From contig CAWGBF010000001.1 of the NCBI GenBank assembly GCA_963820775.1, positions 310,001-374,000 on the forward strand: a DNA stretch of 64,000 nt, in the 5' to 3' direction. The translations under genes were made by a program, and so were the position numbers. This DNA is from Roseiarcus sp963820775 (GTDB taxonomy: Bacteria > Pseudomonadota > Alphaproteobacteria > Rhizobiales > Beijerinckiaceae). This document shows positions 27,498-38,167 of the stretch, one piece after another. The notes beneath the pieces were generated by a model. The model was given only the letters and a program-made list of their open reading frames with translations. It made no database searches and was not told the DNA's origin. The stretch's first letter is position 1. Each line of letters opens with the position of its first letter.

Positions 27498-29042
27498 GTG
27501 ACCATTGAGGCCAGCAAAGCGCCTCCCGCTATCGAACTGATCGGGATCGACAAAAGTTTCGGCCCGGTTCACGCCAACAATAACGTCAATCTGGTTGTCG
27601 AACGCGGAATCATCCATGGGATCGTCGGCGAGAATGGGGCTGGCAAATCGACATTGATGTCCATTCTGTATGGCTTCTACGAAGCCGACGCCGGCGAGAT
27701 CCGCGTCAACGGCGCGCCGGTCAGGATCCGTTCCCCGCGGGAGGCGATCAGCCATGGTATCGGCATGGTGCATCAGCACTTCATGCTGGTGCCGCCATTG
27801 AGCGTGCTCGAAAACGTGATGCTCGGCGCCGAGGGCGGGGCGCTGCTCGCCGAAGGCGCCGGCGAGATCCGCAAGCAACTCGGCGAACTCGCGCGCGAAT
27901 ACGGCCTCATGGTGGATCCCGACGCCATCGTCGGCGAATTGTCGGTGGGCCTGCAACAGCGAGTCGAGATCCTCAAGGCGCTGGTGCGCGGCGCCGAGAT
28001 CCTGGTGCTTGACGAGCCGACGGCGGTGCTGACGCCGGCGGAAGCCGATCAGCTGTTCGAGATGCTGCGCGTGCTCAAGGGCGAGAACAAAACCATCATC
28101 TTCATCACCCACAAGTTGCGCGAGATCATGAATCTGACGGACCGCGTGTCGGTGATGCGTCGCGGGGAGATGGTCGCGACGTTCGACACCGCCAACACGT
28201 CGCCGCCCGAGCTCGCCGACGCGATGGTCGGGCGCAAGGTGATCCTGAAAATAGAAAAGGGGATGGCGCATCCGGGCCCGGTCTCGCTTGAGGCGCACGA
28301 CATTGTGGTGCGCGACGATCGAGGCGTCATGCGTGTCGACGGGGTTTCCTTCGTTCTGCGAGAAGGGGAGATTCTGGGCGTGGCGGGCGTCGCTGGCAAC
28401 GGCCAGTCGGAGCTCCTTGAAGCGCTTGCCGGCATTCGCCCCTTGAGCGGCGGAAACATTGTCTTCTATGGCGACCCGCTTCCGCCCGCGGAGCGCAACC
28501 CGCGCGCCGAACGCCTCCTCGGCATCGGTCACGTGCCTGAAGATCGCCACCGCGTCGGGCTGGTCATGCCGTTCGAAGCCTGCGAGAGCGCGATGCTCGG
28601 ATTTCATCGCGAGCCAATCTACGGCAAGGGCCTCTTCTATAGCCGCAGCGCCATCGTATCCGACGCCGAAAAAAAGATGGACGCCTTCGACGTCCGGCCT
28701 CGCGCTCCCTTGCTCAAGACCGCCAATTTCTCCGGCGGCAATCAGCAGAAGATCGTGCTGGCGCGCGAGATCGAACGTAACCCCAAGATCCTGCTCGTCG
28801 GGCAGCCGACCCGGGGCGTCGACATCGGCGCGATCGAATTCATCCACAAGCGGATCGTCGCCCAGCGCGACGCGGGCAAGGCGGTGCTGCTGGTGTCGGT
28901 CGAACTCGACGAGATCTTCGCGCTCTCGGACCGCATCATCGTGCTGTGCGGCGGCCGCATCACCGGCGAGCGCCGGCCCGAAGAGACCAACGCCCAGGAC
29001 CTGGGGCTCTTGATGGCGGGCGTGAGCGAGCGCGCCGCGTGA
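27498..29042 (+). CDS. nucleoside ABC transporter, duplicated ATP-binding subunit
   Basis: A 514-residue protein with two ABC domains, as in sugar/nucleoside importers (RbsA/BmpB type). The first half has Walker A GENGAGKST (44-52), signature ELSVGLQQR and Walker B ILVLDEPTAVL. The second half has a relaxed Walker A (GVAGNGQSE), signature NFSGGNQQK, and LLVGQPTRGVDIG, in which the catalytic Glu position is Gln-Pro as usual for this half. The GTG start has GGGGAAAG upstream. The stop overlaps the next gene by four bases. Confidence 0.93.
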   Translation: MTIEASKAPPAIELIGIDKSFGPVHANNNVNLVVERGIIHGIVGENGAGKSTLMSILYGFYEADAGEIRVNGAPVRIRSPREAISHGIGMVHQHFMLVPPLSVLENVMLGAEGGALLAEGAGEIRKQLGELAREYGLMVDPDAIVGELSVGLQQRVEILKALVRGAEILVLDEPTAVLTPAEADQLFEMLRVLKGENKTIIFITHKLREIMNLTDRVSVMRRGEMVATFDTANTSPPELADAMVGRKVILKIEKGMAHPGPVSLEAHDIVVRDDRGVMRVDGVSFVLREGEILGVAGVAGNGQSELLEALAGIRPLSGGNIVFYGDPLPPAERNPRAERLLGIGHVPEDRHRVGLVMPFEACESAMLGFHREPIYGKGLFYSRSAIVSDAEKKMDAFDVRPRAPLLKTANFSGGNQQKIVLAREIERNPKILLVGQPTRGVDIGAIEFIHKRIVAQRDAGKAVLLVSVELDEIFALSDRIIVLCGGRITGERRPEETNAQDLGLLMAGVSERAA

Positions 29043-30148
29043 GCGCGCCGCTGAAGCCCTTGCCCGCGTGGGCGGACGTCGCGCTCATCCCTCTTGTCAA
29101 CGTCGCCGCCGCTTTCGTGATCTCCGGCTTCGTCGTGCTGGCGATCGGCGAGAACCCGCTCGACGCCGTCCGGAGCCTGGTTCTCGGGGCGCTCGGCGAT
29201 CTCGAAGGGATCGGCTACACGCTGTTCTACGCGACGAGCTTCATCTTCACCGGGCTTTCCGTCGCAATCTGCTTTCATGCCGGCCTGTTCAACATCGGCA
29301 CCGAGGGGCAGGCCTATATCGCGGGCCTCGGCGCGGCGCTGGTTGCGCTGCATTTCGGCTTCCTGCCGGGCTACACGCTCGCCATCGCGGCGATCATCGG
29401 CGCCGCATTGTTCGGCGCCGCTTTCGCGGCCATTCCCGGCTATCTGCAAGCCTATCGCGACAGCCACATCGTCATCACGACGATCATGTTCAACTACATC
29501 GCATCCGCCATTATGGGCTACCTGCTGGTCAACGTTTTGCGCAAGTCCGGGCAGATGAACGCGGAGACGACGCCGTTCCGCGACACGGCCCTCGTGCCCC
29601 AGTTCCACGAAGTGCTCGCCCATTTCGGAATCAAGTGGCCAGTGACGCCCTTCAACCTCTCATTCCTCCTCGCGCTCATCTGCTGCCTCGCAGTCTGGCT
29701 GCTCATCTGGCGGACCCGCCTCGGCTACGAGATTCGCACCGTCGGCGCCAACCCGACCGCCGCGGTGTACGGCGGCATCTCGCCTGCCCGCGTCACCGTC
29801 ATCACCACGCTGCTGTCGGGCGCGCTCGCCGGCGGAGTCGCGGCCAACGTCATCCTGGGCGACCAGCACCGGCTCATCCTTGAGTTCGTCGGTGGGTTTG
29901 GTTTCGTCGGCATCGCGGTCGCGCTGATGGGGCGCGCGCACCCGGTCGGCATCATCCTCGCCGCGATCCTGTTCGGCGTCCTCTACCAGGGCGGGCAGGC
30001 GCTCTCGATCGATATGCCCAAGATCAGCCGCGACATGATCGTCGTCATCCAGGGCCTGGTGGTCCTGTTCGCGGGTGCGCTCGAGCACATGTTCCGGCGC
30101 CCTGTCGCGACCCTGCTCGCGCGGCGCACGACGCAACCGCCGATCTGA
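29039..30148 (+). CDS. nucleoside ABC transporter permease 1
   Basis: A 369-residue membrane protein of the BPD_transp_2 family (about ten segments). It carries the motif GLFNIGTEGQAYIAGLGAAL, and the cytoplasmic coupling region GANPTAAVYGGISPARV near the C-terminal half. The GTG at 29039 overlaps the ATPase stop (GTGA), so the two are coupled. It pairs with the second permease to form the pore. Confidence 0.92.
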   Translation: MSAPLKPLPAWADVALIPLVNVAAAFVISGFVVLAIGENPLDAVRSLVLGALGDLEGIGYTLFYATSFIFTGLSVAICFHAGLFNIGTEGQAYIAGLGAALVALHFGFLPGYTLAIAAIIGAALFGAAFAAIPGYLQAYRDSHIVITTIMFNYIASAIMGYLLVNVLRKSGQMNAETTPFRDTALVPQFHEVLAHFGIKWPVTPFNLSFLLALICCLAVWLLIWRTRLGYEIRTVGANPTAAVYGGISPARVTVITTLLSGALAGGVAANVILGDQHRLILEFVGGFGFVGIAVALMGRAHPVGIILAAILFGVLYQGGQALSIDMPKISRDMIVVIQGLVVLFAGALEHMFRRPVATLLARRTTQPPI

Positions 30149-30161
30149 CGGGCGGTGGGCC

Positions 30162-31133
30162 ATGGAATGGTTCGACGCCTTCATTGTCGTTTTCGCTTCC
30201 GGAATGCGTCTTGCCGTCCCACTCATTCTCGCCTGCCTTGCGGGCCTCTGGTCGGAGCGTTCGGGCATCGTCGACATCGGGCTTGAGGGCAAGATTCTCG
30301 TTGGCGCGTTCGCATCCGCCGCAGGCGCGACATTCACCGGCAACGTCTGGCTCGGACTTCTAGCGGGCGTCGCGGCGGCCGTAGTCTTCTCACTCATTCA
30401 CGGCTACGCCTCTATCGACCAGCGCGCCAATCAGATCGTCTCGGGAACCGCGATCAACATGGTGGCCGACGGCCTCACTGCGCTCATCGGCAATGCGATC
30501 TGGTCGCAGGGGGGACGAACGCCGCAATTGCCGGAGACCGCCCAGTTCCGGGAAATCGCACTGCCCTTCGTCAGGCAGATCGGCGCCGTGCCGATTGTCG
30601 GACCGATCTACCAGGGACTGATCTCCGACCACGACCTGATCGGTTACATCGCCTTCGCGATGGTGCCCGTCACCTACTGGGCCCTCTACAGCACGCGTTT
30701 CGGACTGCGTCTGCGGGCGGTCGGCGAGAATCCCGCCGCTGTCGACACCGCCGGCATTTCGGTGCGCGGGTTGCGCTATAGCGCAGTCGTCATCTGCGGG
30801 GTGCTGGTCGGCTTGGCCGGCGTCTATCTCGCGCTCGGCCAGACCGGCTATTTCCAACCGCACATGAGCGCGGGGCGAGGCTTCATCGCGCTCGCCGCGC
30901 TCGTCTTCGCCAAATGGCGGCCGTGGCCGGCGTTGGGAACCTGCCTTCTGTTCGGCTTCCTCGATGCGCTAGCGATTCGCTTGCAGGGGGTCGAGCTGCC
31001 GGTCATCGGTCCCGTTCCGGTGCAGGCGATCGAGGCCTTGCCCTATATTCTGACCGTCGTGTTGCTGGCGGGCTTCATCGGCAAGGCGATCCCACCCAGG
31101 GCGTCGGGGATTCCCTATGTCAAAGAGCGCTGA
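30162..31133 (+). CDS. nucleoside ABC transporter permease 2
   Basis: A 323-residue membrane protein of the same family. SGIVDIGLEGKILVGAFASA is the N-terminal signature and AVGENPAAVDTAGISVRGLR the coupling loop. ATG 30162 follows the first permease by 13 bases. Its last 17 bases overlap the start of cdd, which ties uptake to cytidine deamination. Confidence 0.92.
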   Translation: MEWFDAFIVVFASGMRLAVPLILACLAGLWSERSGIVDIGLEGKILVGAFASAAGATFTGNVWLGLLAGVAAAVVFSLIHGYASIDQRANQIVSGTAINMVADGLTALIGNAIWSQGGRTPQLPETAQFREIALPFVRQIGAVPIVGPIYQGLISDHDLIGYIAFAMVPVTYWALYSTRFGLRLRAVGENPAAVDTAGISVRGLRYSAVVICGVLVGLAGVYLALGQTGYFQPHMSAGRGFIALAALVFAKWRPWPALGTCLLFGFLDALAIRLQGVELPVIGPVPVQAIEALPYILTVVLLAGFIGKAIPPRASGIPYVKER

Positions 31134-31534
31134 ATCGGCGCTTGCCGAATTGTTCGTTGCCGCCAAGACCGCGCAGGCGAACGCCTACGCGCCCTATTCG
31201 CGGTTTCAAGGTCGGCGCGGCCCTGCGCACGAGGTCGGGCGCGCTCTATTCGGGCTGCAACGTCGAAAACGCCGCTTATCCTCAAGGCGCTTGCGCCGAA
31301 GCTGGCGCGATCGCCGCAATGGCGCTCGCCGGCGAGCGACGGATCGCGGAAATCCTCGTCATCGGCGACGGCGACGCCCTATGCACGCCATGCGGAGGCT
31401 GCCGCCAGCGCATCCGCGAATTCGCCGATCCGTCGACCTTGATCCATATCGCGGGCCCCGAAGGCGTGCGGGCGAAGTTCACCCTGGCTGAGCTTCTGCC
31501 GGAGTCCTTTGGCCCGGATCATCTGGCCGTTTAG
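31117..31534 (+). pseudogene. cdd: cytidine deaminase, one frameshift
   Basis: Converts cytidine or deoxycytidine to (deoxy)uridine. The N-terminal 30 residues (MSKSAESALAELFVAAKTAQ...YAPYSRF) are in one frame, and the rest (KVGAALRTRSGALYSGCNVE onward) one frame away. The zinc site is complete: CAEAGA and CTPCGGCRQ. One extra T in TTT at 31204-31206 explains the break; removing it gives a normal protein of about 138 residues. The position within the nucleoside operon argues that it is functional and the extra base an error. Confidence 0.85.
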
Positions 31535-31621
31535 AAAGCGAGATGAGGTCACGGCGCTGTTGATCGAGTTCGACCTCTCGAAGTTTCCATCGTGTCACGC
31601 CGGGTGTTAGGGTCGGCCGGC

Positions 31622-32536
31622 ATGAAAGCGAACAAGATCGCCGTGATCGGACTTGGCGCCATCGGTTACGGGGTCGCCGCCAACTTGGCGCGGAAAGGAT
31701 GGTCCGTCGTCGGCGCGGACGCCAATCCCGCAGCGGCGGAGCGCTTCGCCAGGGAGTTCGGAGGTGCGATTGGCTCTTCGCGTGAGGCTGCGTCTTGCGC
31801 TGACGTCGTTATCCTTGTCGTCATCAGTGCTGCGCAATGCGAGGCGATTCTGTTCGGCGACCCTGGCGTTCTTGCGTCAACCGCTCCGAACGCGCTGATC
31901 ATATCCTGCGTGACAATGGATCCCGCTCAAGCTCGCAGTATCGGGGAGAGAGTCGAGGCGAGCGGGCGCGCGTTTGTCGATGCGCCCACCAGCGGCGGCA
32001 CAGCACGGGCCACCGAGGGCGCGCTGACCCTTCTCGCGTCCGGCCGCGAAGAGGCAATGAAACGGGCCGAGCCCATCTTCGACGCGATCGCCTCCAAAGT
32101 TTATCGTCTGGGCGATGAAGCGGGGGCGGGTTCCGCTTTCAAAATGATCAATCAGCTCCTCGCGGGCGTCCATATCGCGGCCGCTTGTGAGGCGATCGCT
32201 TTCGCCAGGAAACTCGGGCTCGACCTGTCGAAGGTCTATGAGGTCATCACCGCTTCGGCGGGCAACTCATGGATGTTCGAGAATCGGGTGCCGCACATCC
32301 TTGAAAACGACTACGCGCCGAAGAGCGCCGTCGCCATCTTCACCAAGGATCTTGGGATCGTGTCTGACATGGCGCGCGCCGCATCCTTTCCCACGCCGCT
32401 TGCAGCTTCAGCCCTACAGATGTTTCTCATGACGGCAGCGTCCGGAATGGGACGCGACGACGATGCTTCTGTCGCTCGCCTCTACGCGAAGATCGCGGGC
32501 GTCGAGCTCGAGGGGAGAGGGTTGCGCAAAGAGTAG
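31622..32536 (+). CDS. NAD(P)-dependent beta-hydroxyacid dehydrogenase (L-threonate dehydrogenase-like)
   Basis: A 304-residue 3-hydroxyisobutyrate dehydrogenase-family enzyme. The Rossmann motif is GLGAIGYGVAANL, the substrate motif FVDAPTSGGTARATEGALTL, and the catalytic lysine lies in GSAFKMINQLLAG. The wording is closest to LtnD-like L-threonate dehydrogenases, but the substrate is inferred. ATG 31622 is preferred over an upstream alternative start at 31592 because it begins the Rossmann strand. It is followed immediately by an oxidoreductase gene (two-base gap). Confidence 0.82.
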   Translation: MKANKIAVIGLGAIGYGVAANLARKGWSVVGADANPAAAERFAREFGGAIGSSREAASCADVVILVVISAAQCEAILFGDPGVLASTAPNALIISCVTMDPAQARSIGERVEASGRAFVDAPTSGGTARATEGALTLLASGREEAMKRAEPIFDAIASKVYRLGDEAGAGSAFKMINQLLAGVHIAAACEAIAFARKLGLDLSKVYEVITASAGNSWMFENRVPHILENDYAPKSAVAIFTKDLGIVSDMARAASFPTPLAASALQMFLMTAASGMGRDDDASVARLYAKIAGVELEGRGLRKE

Positions 32537-32538
32537 GC

Positions 32539-33600
32539 ATGAAAACTTGGCAACTCGACCGCCTCGGCGGAACTCTTCGTCTCGAAGACGCGCCAATTCC
32601 GAAACCTCGCCCCGGCGGCGTGGTGGTGAGGATCGAAGCCTCCGCTCTCATGACCTATCTGAAAGCCTACGTGGAAGGCCGGTTGCCAACCTACAGCCCG
32701 CCCGACGGCCCGTTCACGCCGGGCGGCAACGCGATCGGAACTGTGCACGCGATCGGCTCAGAGGTCTATCACCTCAAGGTTGGACAACGGGTCGTTATCT
32801 CCTCGCACATCGTCGCAACCGAAAATGCGCCAGAGCCGGCGCAGTTCCTCCTGGGCATTACCGCCGGTCCCGCAGGCAAGTCGCTTCAGGCGGACTGGCG
32901 CGACGGAACGCTCGCCGAATATGCGCTCGTTCCGAAGTCGTGCGTGACGCCGATCGCCGGGCTGGAAGCGCTCAGCGCGGCTGAGCTGTCGGTTCTGCCG
33001 CGATTCGCAGTGCCTTACAGCGGCCTTTTGCGCGGACATCTCGCCGCGGGCGAAACGATCGTCGTCACGGGCGCGACGGGCGCATATGGAAGTGCGGCCG
33101 TGCTCCTCTCGCTTGCGCTCGGCGCCGGGCGTGTCGTTGCGGCTGGGCGCAACAGGACGGCGCTTGAGGCGCTCGCGCAACTGGGCGGCTCACGCGTCGC
33201 GACCGTTGCGCTCTCGGGAGACGTCGAAGCTGACGCCAAGGCGCTTCGCGCCGCTGGAGACGGCGGCGCGCGCATGGCTTTTGACATGGTCGGCAATGCT
33301 CAAGACCCCTCCGCAACGCTCGCGGCGCTCAAGAGCCTGCGCCGCGGCGGTCGGCTTGTGCTGATGGGAAGCATGGCAGTCCCGCTGCCGATCGCCTATC
33401 TCGAGGTGATGCTGAACAATCTCGAGATCATCGGGCAGTTCATGTACTCGAGCGATTCCTTCATCCGCCTTATCGATTTAGCGAGAGCAGGCCTGCTGGA
33501 CCTCCACGCCATTCGCGTGCGCTCCTTCCCCTTGGAGGCGTTAGGTGGAGCGGCCGCGATGGCTGACGCTCTCGAATGCGTCGTCGTCACGCCGTCCTGA
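32539..33600 (+). CDS. MDR-family alcohol dehydrogenase/quinone oxidoreductase
   Basis: A 353-residue medium-chain dehydrogenase/reductase. The GroES-like N-terminal domain contains FTPGGNAIGTVHAIGSEV, and the NAD(P) domain contains VVTGATGAYGSAAVLLS. No catalytic-zinc ligand set is evident, so a quinone- or enone-reductase-type activity is more likely than a zinc alcohol dehydrogenase. It starts two bases after the preceding dehydrogenase, in one operon, and no pathway can be assigned. Confidence 0.78.
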   Translation: MKTWQLDRLGGTLRLEDAPIPKPRPGGVVVRIEASALMTYLKAYVEGRLPTYSPPDGPFTPGGNAIGTVHAIGSEVYHLKVGQRVVISSHIVATENAPEPAQFLLGITAGPAGKSLQADWRDGTLAEYALVPKSCVTPIAGLEALSAAELSVLPRFAVPYSGLLRGHLAAGETIVVTGATGAYGSAAVLLSLALGAGRVVAAGRNRTALEALAQLGGSRVATVALSGDVEADAKALRAAGDGGARMAFDMVGNAQDPSATLAALKSLRRGGRLVLMGSMAVPLPIAYLEVMLNNLEIIGQFMYSSDSFIRLIDLARAGLLDLHAIRVRSFPLEALGGAAAMADALECVVVTPS

Positions 33601-33638
33601 ACGATTCCCCGCGACCCAGGACCGCTCGCCCGGCGTTC

Positions 33639-34148
33639 TCACACCTCCCGCCACGCCGGCTTCGATGGATCGCTGAGCTTGAAGTTGATCGGACCGATGC
33701 CACAAATGGCGATCACCGCCGGCTCGTTGTGCCCGCGGATCACGCCATCATAGTGCGGCGTCAAGGCGACGCGGCGTACGTAGCTGCCGGCTTGGACAGG
33801 CACGCAGGAGGCAGGGTCGAAATCCGGGCCGCTGTTGCACCACCATGTGCCCGACAGCACCATACAATAGCGATCGGTCGAATAGAAATGCGGCGCGCTC
33901 ATGTACCCCGGGTGCCAGCGTATGAGCGTGTAGTAGAGGCCAGCCTCGGTGGTTCGTCCAATCAGCGGACAGGACTCGACGGCCTCTGGAGGAAAGGCCC
34001 CCTCTGTTTTCCACTGCAGCGCGTCCGGCGCCTTGATGATCGTCTGCTCTGGATTGAGCGGACTGGCGCCAGCGGTCGCGACGCCGAGCGGCAACGTCGC
34101 CATGAGCGAGGTCAATAGCAAATCACGTCGGCTTGCTTGGTGCTGCAT
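33639..34148 (-). CDS. exported cupin-domain protein
   Basis: 169 residues with a Tat-like leader (SRRDLLLTSLMATLPLG...AGA) and a cupin core: GLYYTLIRWHPGYMSAPHFY and the second motif around YVRRVALTPHYDG. It probably binds a metal in the periplasm. It is convergent with the oxidoreductase gene and divergent from the nucleoside phosphorylase gene. Function is unknown. Confidence 0.7.
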   Translation of the reverse strand: MQHQASRRDLLLTSLMATLPLGVATAGASPLNPEQTIIKAPDALQWKTEGAFPPEAVESCPLIGRTTEAGLYYTLIRWHPGYMSAPHFYSTDRYCMVLSGTWWCNSGPDFDPASCVPVQAGSYVRRVALTPHYDGVIRGHNEPAVIAICGIGPINFKLSDPSKPAWREV

Positions 34149-34260
34149 GAGCGATGCCTTCCCACGTCTTTCCCTATTCCGGCGGCACCCCTATTATCCT
34201 GCAGTGTCGGAAGTGGGTCGACCGCCCGGCTCGTCCATCATACCTCGTGAGGCCCGATGA

Positions 34261-35082
34261 ATGAACACTGGTCCTGACGCGGCGATCGGCGTGCTCAGGA
34301 GCCGCGGACTTGCCTCCCTCCCGCCGCTCGCCATTGTGCTCGGCTCGGGCCTCGGCGCTTTCGCCGACGAGGCGCGCGACGCGACCGCGATCTCCTATCT
34401 CGACATTCCAGGTTTCCCGATCCCGAGCGTCGAGGGCCACGCTGGGCGATTGGTCATCGGCGTGATTGAGGGCCAGCGCGTGGCGCTGTTTCAGGGCCGC
34501 GGCCATTACTATGAACGCGGCGACGCGAACGCGATGCGGATCGCGATCGAGACTTTCCGCAAGCTCGGCGGCGAGACGTTACTTCTCACCAATGCCGCGG
34601 GCGGGCTCAAGACGGAATGGCGGCCGCCGGCGCTGGTAGCGATCACCGATCACATCAACTTTTCTGGGACGAATCCGCTGATCGGTCATCTCGGATCGGA
34701 TCGCTTCGTGCCGCTGACCAAAGCCTATGATCCGGCGCTTGTCGCCGCGCTGCACGAAACGGCGAGCGGCGCGGACGTCGAGCTCAACGAGGGCGTCTAC
34801 ATGTGGTTTTCCGGGCCGAGCTTCGAGACGCCGGCCGAGATACGAGCCGCACGCATCTTGGGCGCCGATCTCGTCGGCATGTCGACCGTGCCGGAGGTGA
34901 TCCTGGCTCGCCGCGCGGGCTTGCGCTGCGCCGCAGTCTCGGTCGTCACCAATTATGCCGCGGGTCTCGCCGGCGGCGACCCGAGCCATGAGGAGACGCA
35001 AGCGGTCGCGCATGAAGCCGCCGACCGTTTCAAGCGGCTGCTGCGGGGCTTCGTCCGTCAATATGAGCCTAAGCGCGCATGA
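34261..35082 (+). CDS. punA: purine nucleoside phosphorylase
   Basis: Splits purine (deoxy)nucleosides with phosphate into base and (deoxy)ribose 1-phosphate. The 273 residues are of the trimeric PNP/MTAP family: phosphate-binding GSGLGAFAD (28-36), GHAGRLVIG, HYYERG, TNAAGGL, and the base-binding region YMWFSGPSFETPAEIR. It belongs to the nucleoside catabolic block with deoA and cdd. Confidence 0.93.
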   Translation: MNTGPDAAIGVLRSRGLASLPPLAIVLGSGLGAFADEARDATAISYLDIPGFPIPSVEGHAGRLVIGVIEGQRVALFQGRGHYYERGDANAMRIAIETFRKLGGETLLLTNAAGGLKTEWRPPALVAITDHINFSGTNPLIGHLGSDRFVPLTKAYDPALVAALHETASGADVELNEGVYMWFSGPSFETPAEIRAARILGADLVGMSTVPEVILARRAGLRCAAVSVVTNYAAGLAGGDPSHEETQAVAHEAADRFKRLLRGFVRQYEPKRA

Positions 35083-35101
35083 ACCTTCCGCGACGCGTCA
35101 T

Positions 35102-35228
35102 CCCCTCCACCATGCTTCGCATGGTCCCCCTCCCCCGCTTTGCGGGGGAGGATGCGCCGCCGCTGCTTTCCTCCCCCGCGCTTGCAAAGCGCGGGGGAGG
35201 GGGAACGTCCGAAGGACGGTGGAGGGGG
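35102..35228. repeat. palindromic intergenic repeat (CCCCTCCACC type)
   Basis: Outer arms CCCCTCCACC (35102-35111) and GGTGGAGGGG (35219-35228) enclose further G/C-run stems (CTCCCCCGC with GCGGGGGAG, twice). It is a common kind of Rhizobiales intergenic palindrome. It fills nearly all of the punA-deoA gap and ends 21 bases before the deoA start codon. Confidence 0.7.
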
Positions 35229-35248
35229 CGGAGGCCCTCAACTCCACA

Positions 35249-36576
<1,328 letters not shown>

Positions 36577-36580
<4 letters not shown>

Positions 36581-37523
36581 GCGTGCTCATCGCCATTTCC
36601 GGATGGGACCCTAAGCCCTGGCGAGCGTGCTTGGAAGCGCTTCTGCCCTCGCAGGAGGTCGTGACGCTTGATCAGACGTTCGATCGCGCCTCGATCCGCT
36701 ATGCGCTCAGTTGGCGCCATCCCCCGGGCGCGCTCAAGGATCTTCCCAACCTTCGGGTGATTGTCTCGCTCGGCGCAGGCGTCGATCATCTCTTCGCCGA
36801 TCCCGCTTTGCCCGATAAGCCGATCGTGCGGGTGGTCGATCCCGATCTCACCGACCGGATGAGCGAATGGGTCGTCATGCATGCGCTCGTCCATCTGCGC
36901 CAGTTGCGCCGCTACGAACGCCAGCAGCGCGAGCGTGTCTGGGAAGACGACGACCAGCAGCCCAAGGCCAGCGACGTCCAGATCGGCGTGTTGGGATTGG
37001 GCGTCATGGGCAGGGACGCAGCGGCCAAGCTGAAGGCGCTGGGCTTTACGGTCGCCGGCTGGAGCGCGAGCCTGAAAGCGTTGCCCGATGTCGCCTGTTT
37101 TTCCGGGGCGCAGGGGCTCAGGCGTCTTGCTGGCGCAAACCGACATGCTCGTCGTGCTTCTGCCGCTGACCCCAGCGACGCGCGGGATCGTCAACGCGTC
37201 GCTTCTATCGCAACTCAAGCGAGATGGGCCGCTCGGCGGGCCGATCCTGATCAACGCGGGACGCGGCGGCTTGCAGGTCGAAGCCGACATCTTCGCCGCG
37301 CTCGATTCCGGCGCACTGAAAGGCGCCTCGCTCGACGTGTTCGAGCGCGAGCCGCTGCCGAGGGACTCGCGCCTGTGGTCGCATCCTGCGGTCTATGTCA
37401 GCCCGCACAATGCGGCGATCTCCTCGCCCAAGGCGATCGCCGCGCTCGTCGCCCGGCAGATCGAGGCGCTGCGAGCACGGCGAGCCGCTCGCGCATGTGG
37501 TTGACCGGCGCCGAGGCTATTGA
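36577..37523 (+). pseudogene. glyoxylate/hydroxypyruvate reductase A-like dehydrogenase, two frameshifts
   Basis: A D-2-hydroxyacid dehydrogenase of the GhrA type. The frames join as MSVLIAISGWDPKPWRACLE to FSGAQGL, then LAQTDMLVVLLPLTPATRGI to ARQIEAL, then GEPLAHVVDRRRGY. The Rossmann motif GVLGLGVMG, catalytic-type Arg in INAGRGG, and SPHNAA are present. Breaks lie at about 37118-37124 and 37471-37475. The start GTG overlaps the deoA stop, suggesting co-translation. With both indels corrected it would be a normal protein of about 314 residues. Confidence 0.75.
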
Positions 37524-37614
37524 GGCGCACCGCCGGGCGGTCCCAGACATTCGCCAACCTCCAGAAATCCCGCTATCGTCAGGCTCGAAGGCGTACGGAC
37601 CGAGGGAGGAAAAC

Positions 37615-38065
37615 ATGCTTTGGGGGATCGATCCGCTGCTTACCGCGGACTTGCTTTACGCATTGCGGCGAATGGGACACGGCGACGAGATCGTTATTGT
37701 CGACACCAATTTCCCCGCCGACTCGACCGCAATGTCCACTGTCATTGGCGAGCCGATCCCATTGGCCGGCGTCAACGCGGCGCGCGCGGTCGAGGCGATC
37801 CTGTCGGTGATGCCGCTCGACACGTTCGTCCCCGATCCTGCATGCCGCATGGAAGTTGTTGGCGATCCGGACGCGGTGCCGCCGGTGCAGCGCGAAGTGC
37901 AGCAGGCGCTCGACCGCGCGGCGAGCAAGCATGTGCCGCTGCTGGGCGTCGAACGCTTCGCCTTCTACGAGCGCGCGAAGAACGCTTTCGCCATCGTCGC
38001 CCACCGGCGAACGTCGGTTCTACGGCTGCTTCATCTTCAAGAAAGGCGTCGTTCCGCCGGAGTGA
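37615..38065 (+). pseudogene. RbsD/FucU-family sugar mutarotase, one frameshift
   Basis: Interconverts ring forms of ribose or fucose. The readable part is MLWGIDPLLTADLLYALRRM, GHGDEIVIVDTNFPADS, then YERAKNAFAIVA; after one extra C in CCC (38000-38002) it continues in another frame as TGERRFYGCFIFKKGVVPPE. The family's conserved HGD and C-terminal Y-G/N-F-K pattern are all there. GGGAGGA precedes ATG 37615. At the end of a nucleoside catabolic block a ribose or deoxyribose substrate is plausible, but FucU-like fucose is equally possible from sequence. Confidence 0.75.
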
Positions 38066-38167
38066 GCGCGCCGTGCTCCTAGAGGATTCCACCGGCGCGA
38101 GACGCCCGATCCGCGCCCCGGCTGATCGTTGGTCCGCCGACGGATCAAATCTTGGCTAAGGAGTATC

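Noticed and set aside
27420..28847. 475-codon minus-strand frame opposite the nucleoside ATPase gene
   Set aside because: Composition is that of an antisense shadow, and the plus-strand ABC protein is unmistakable.
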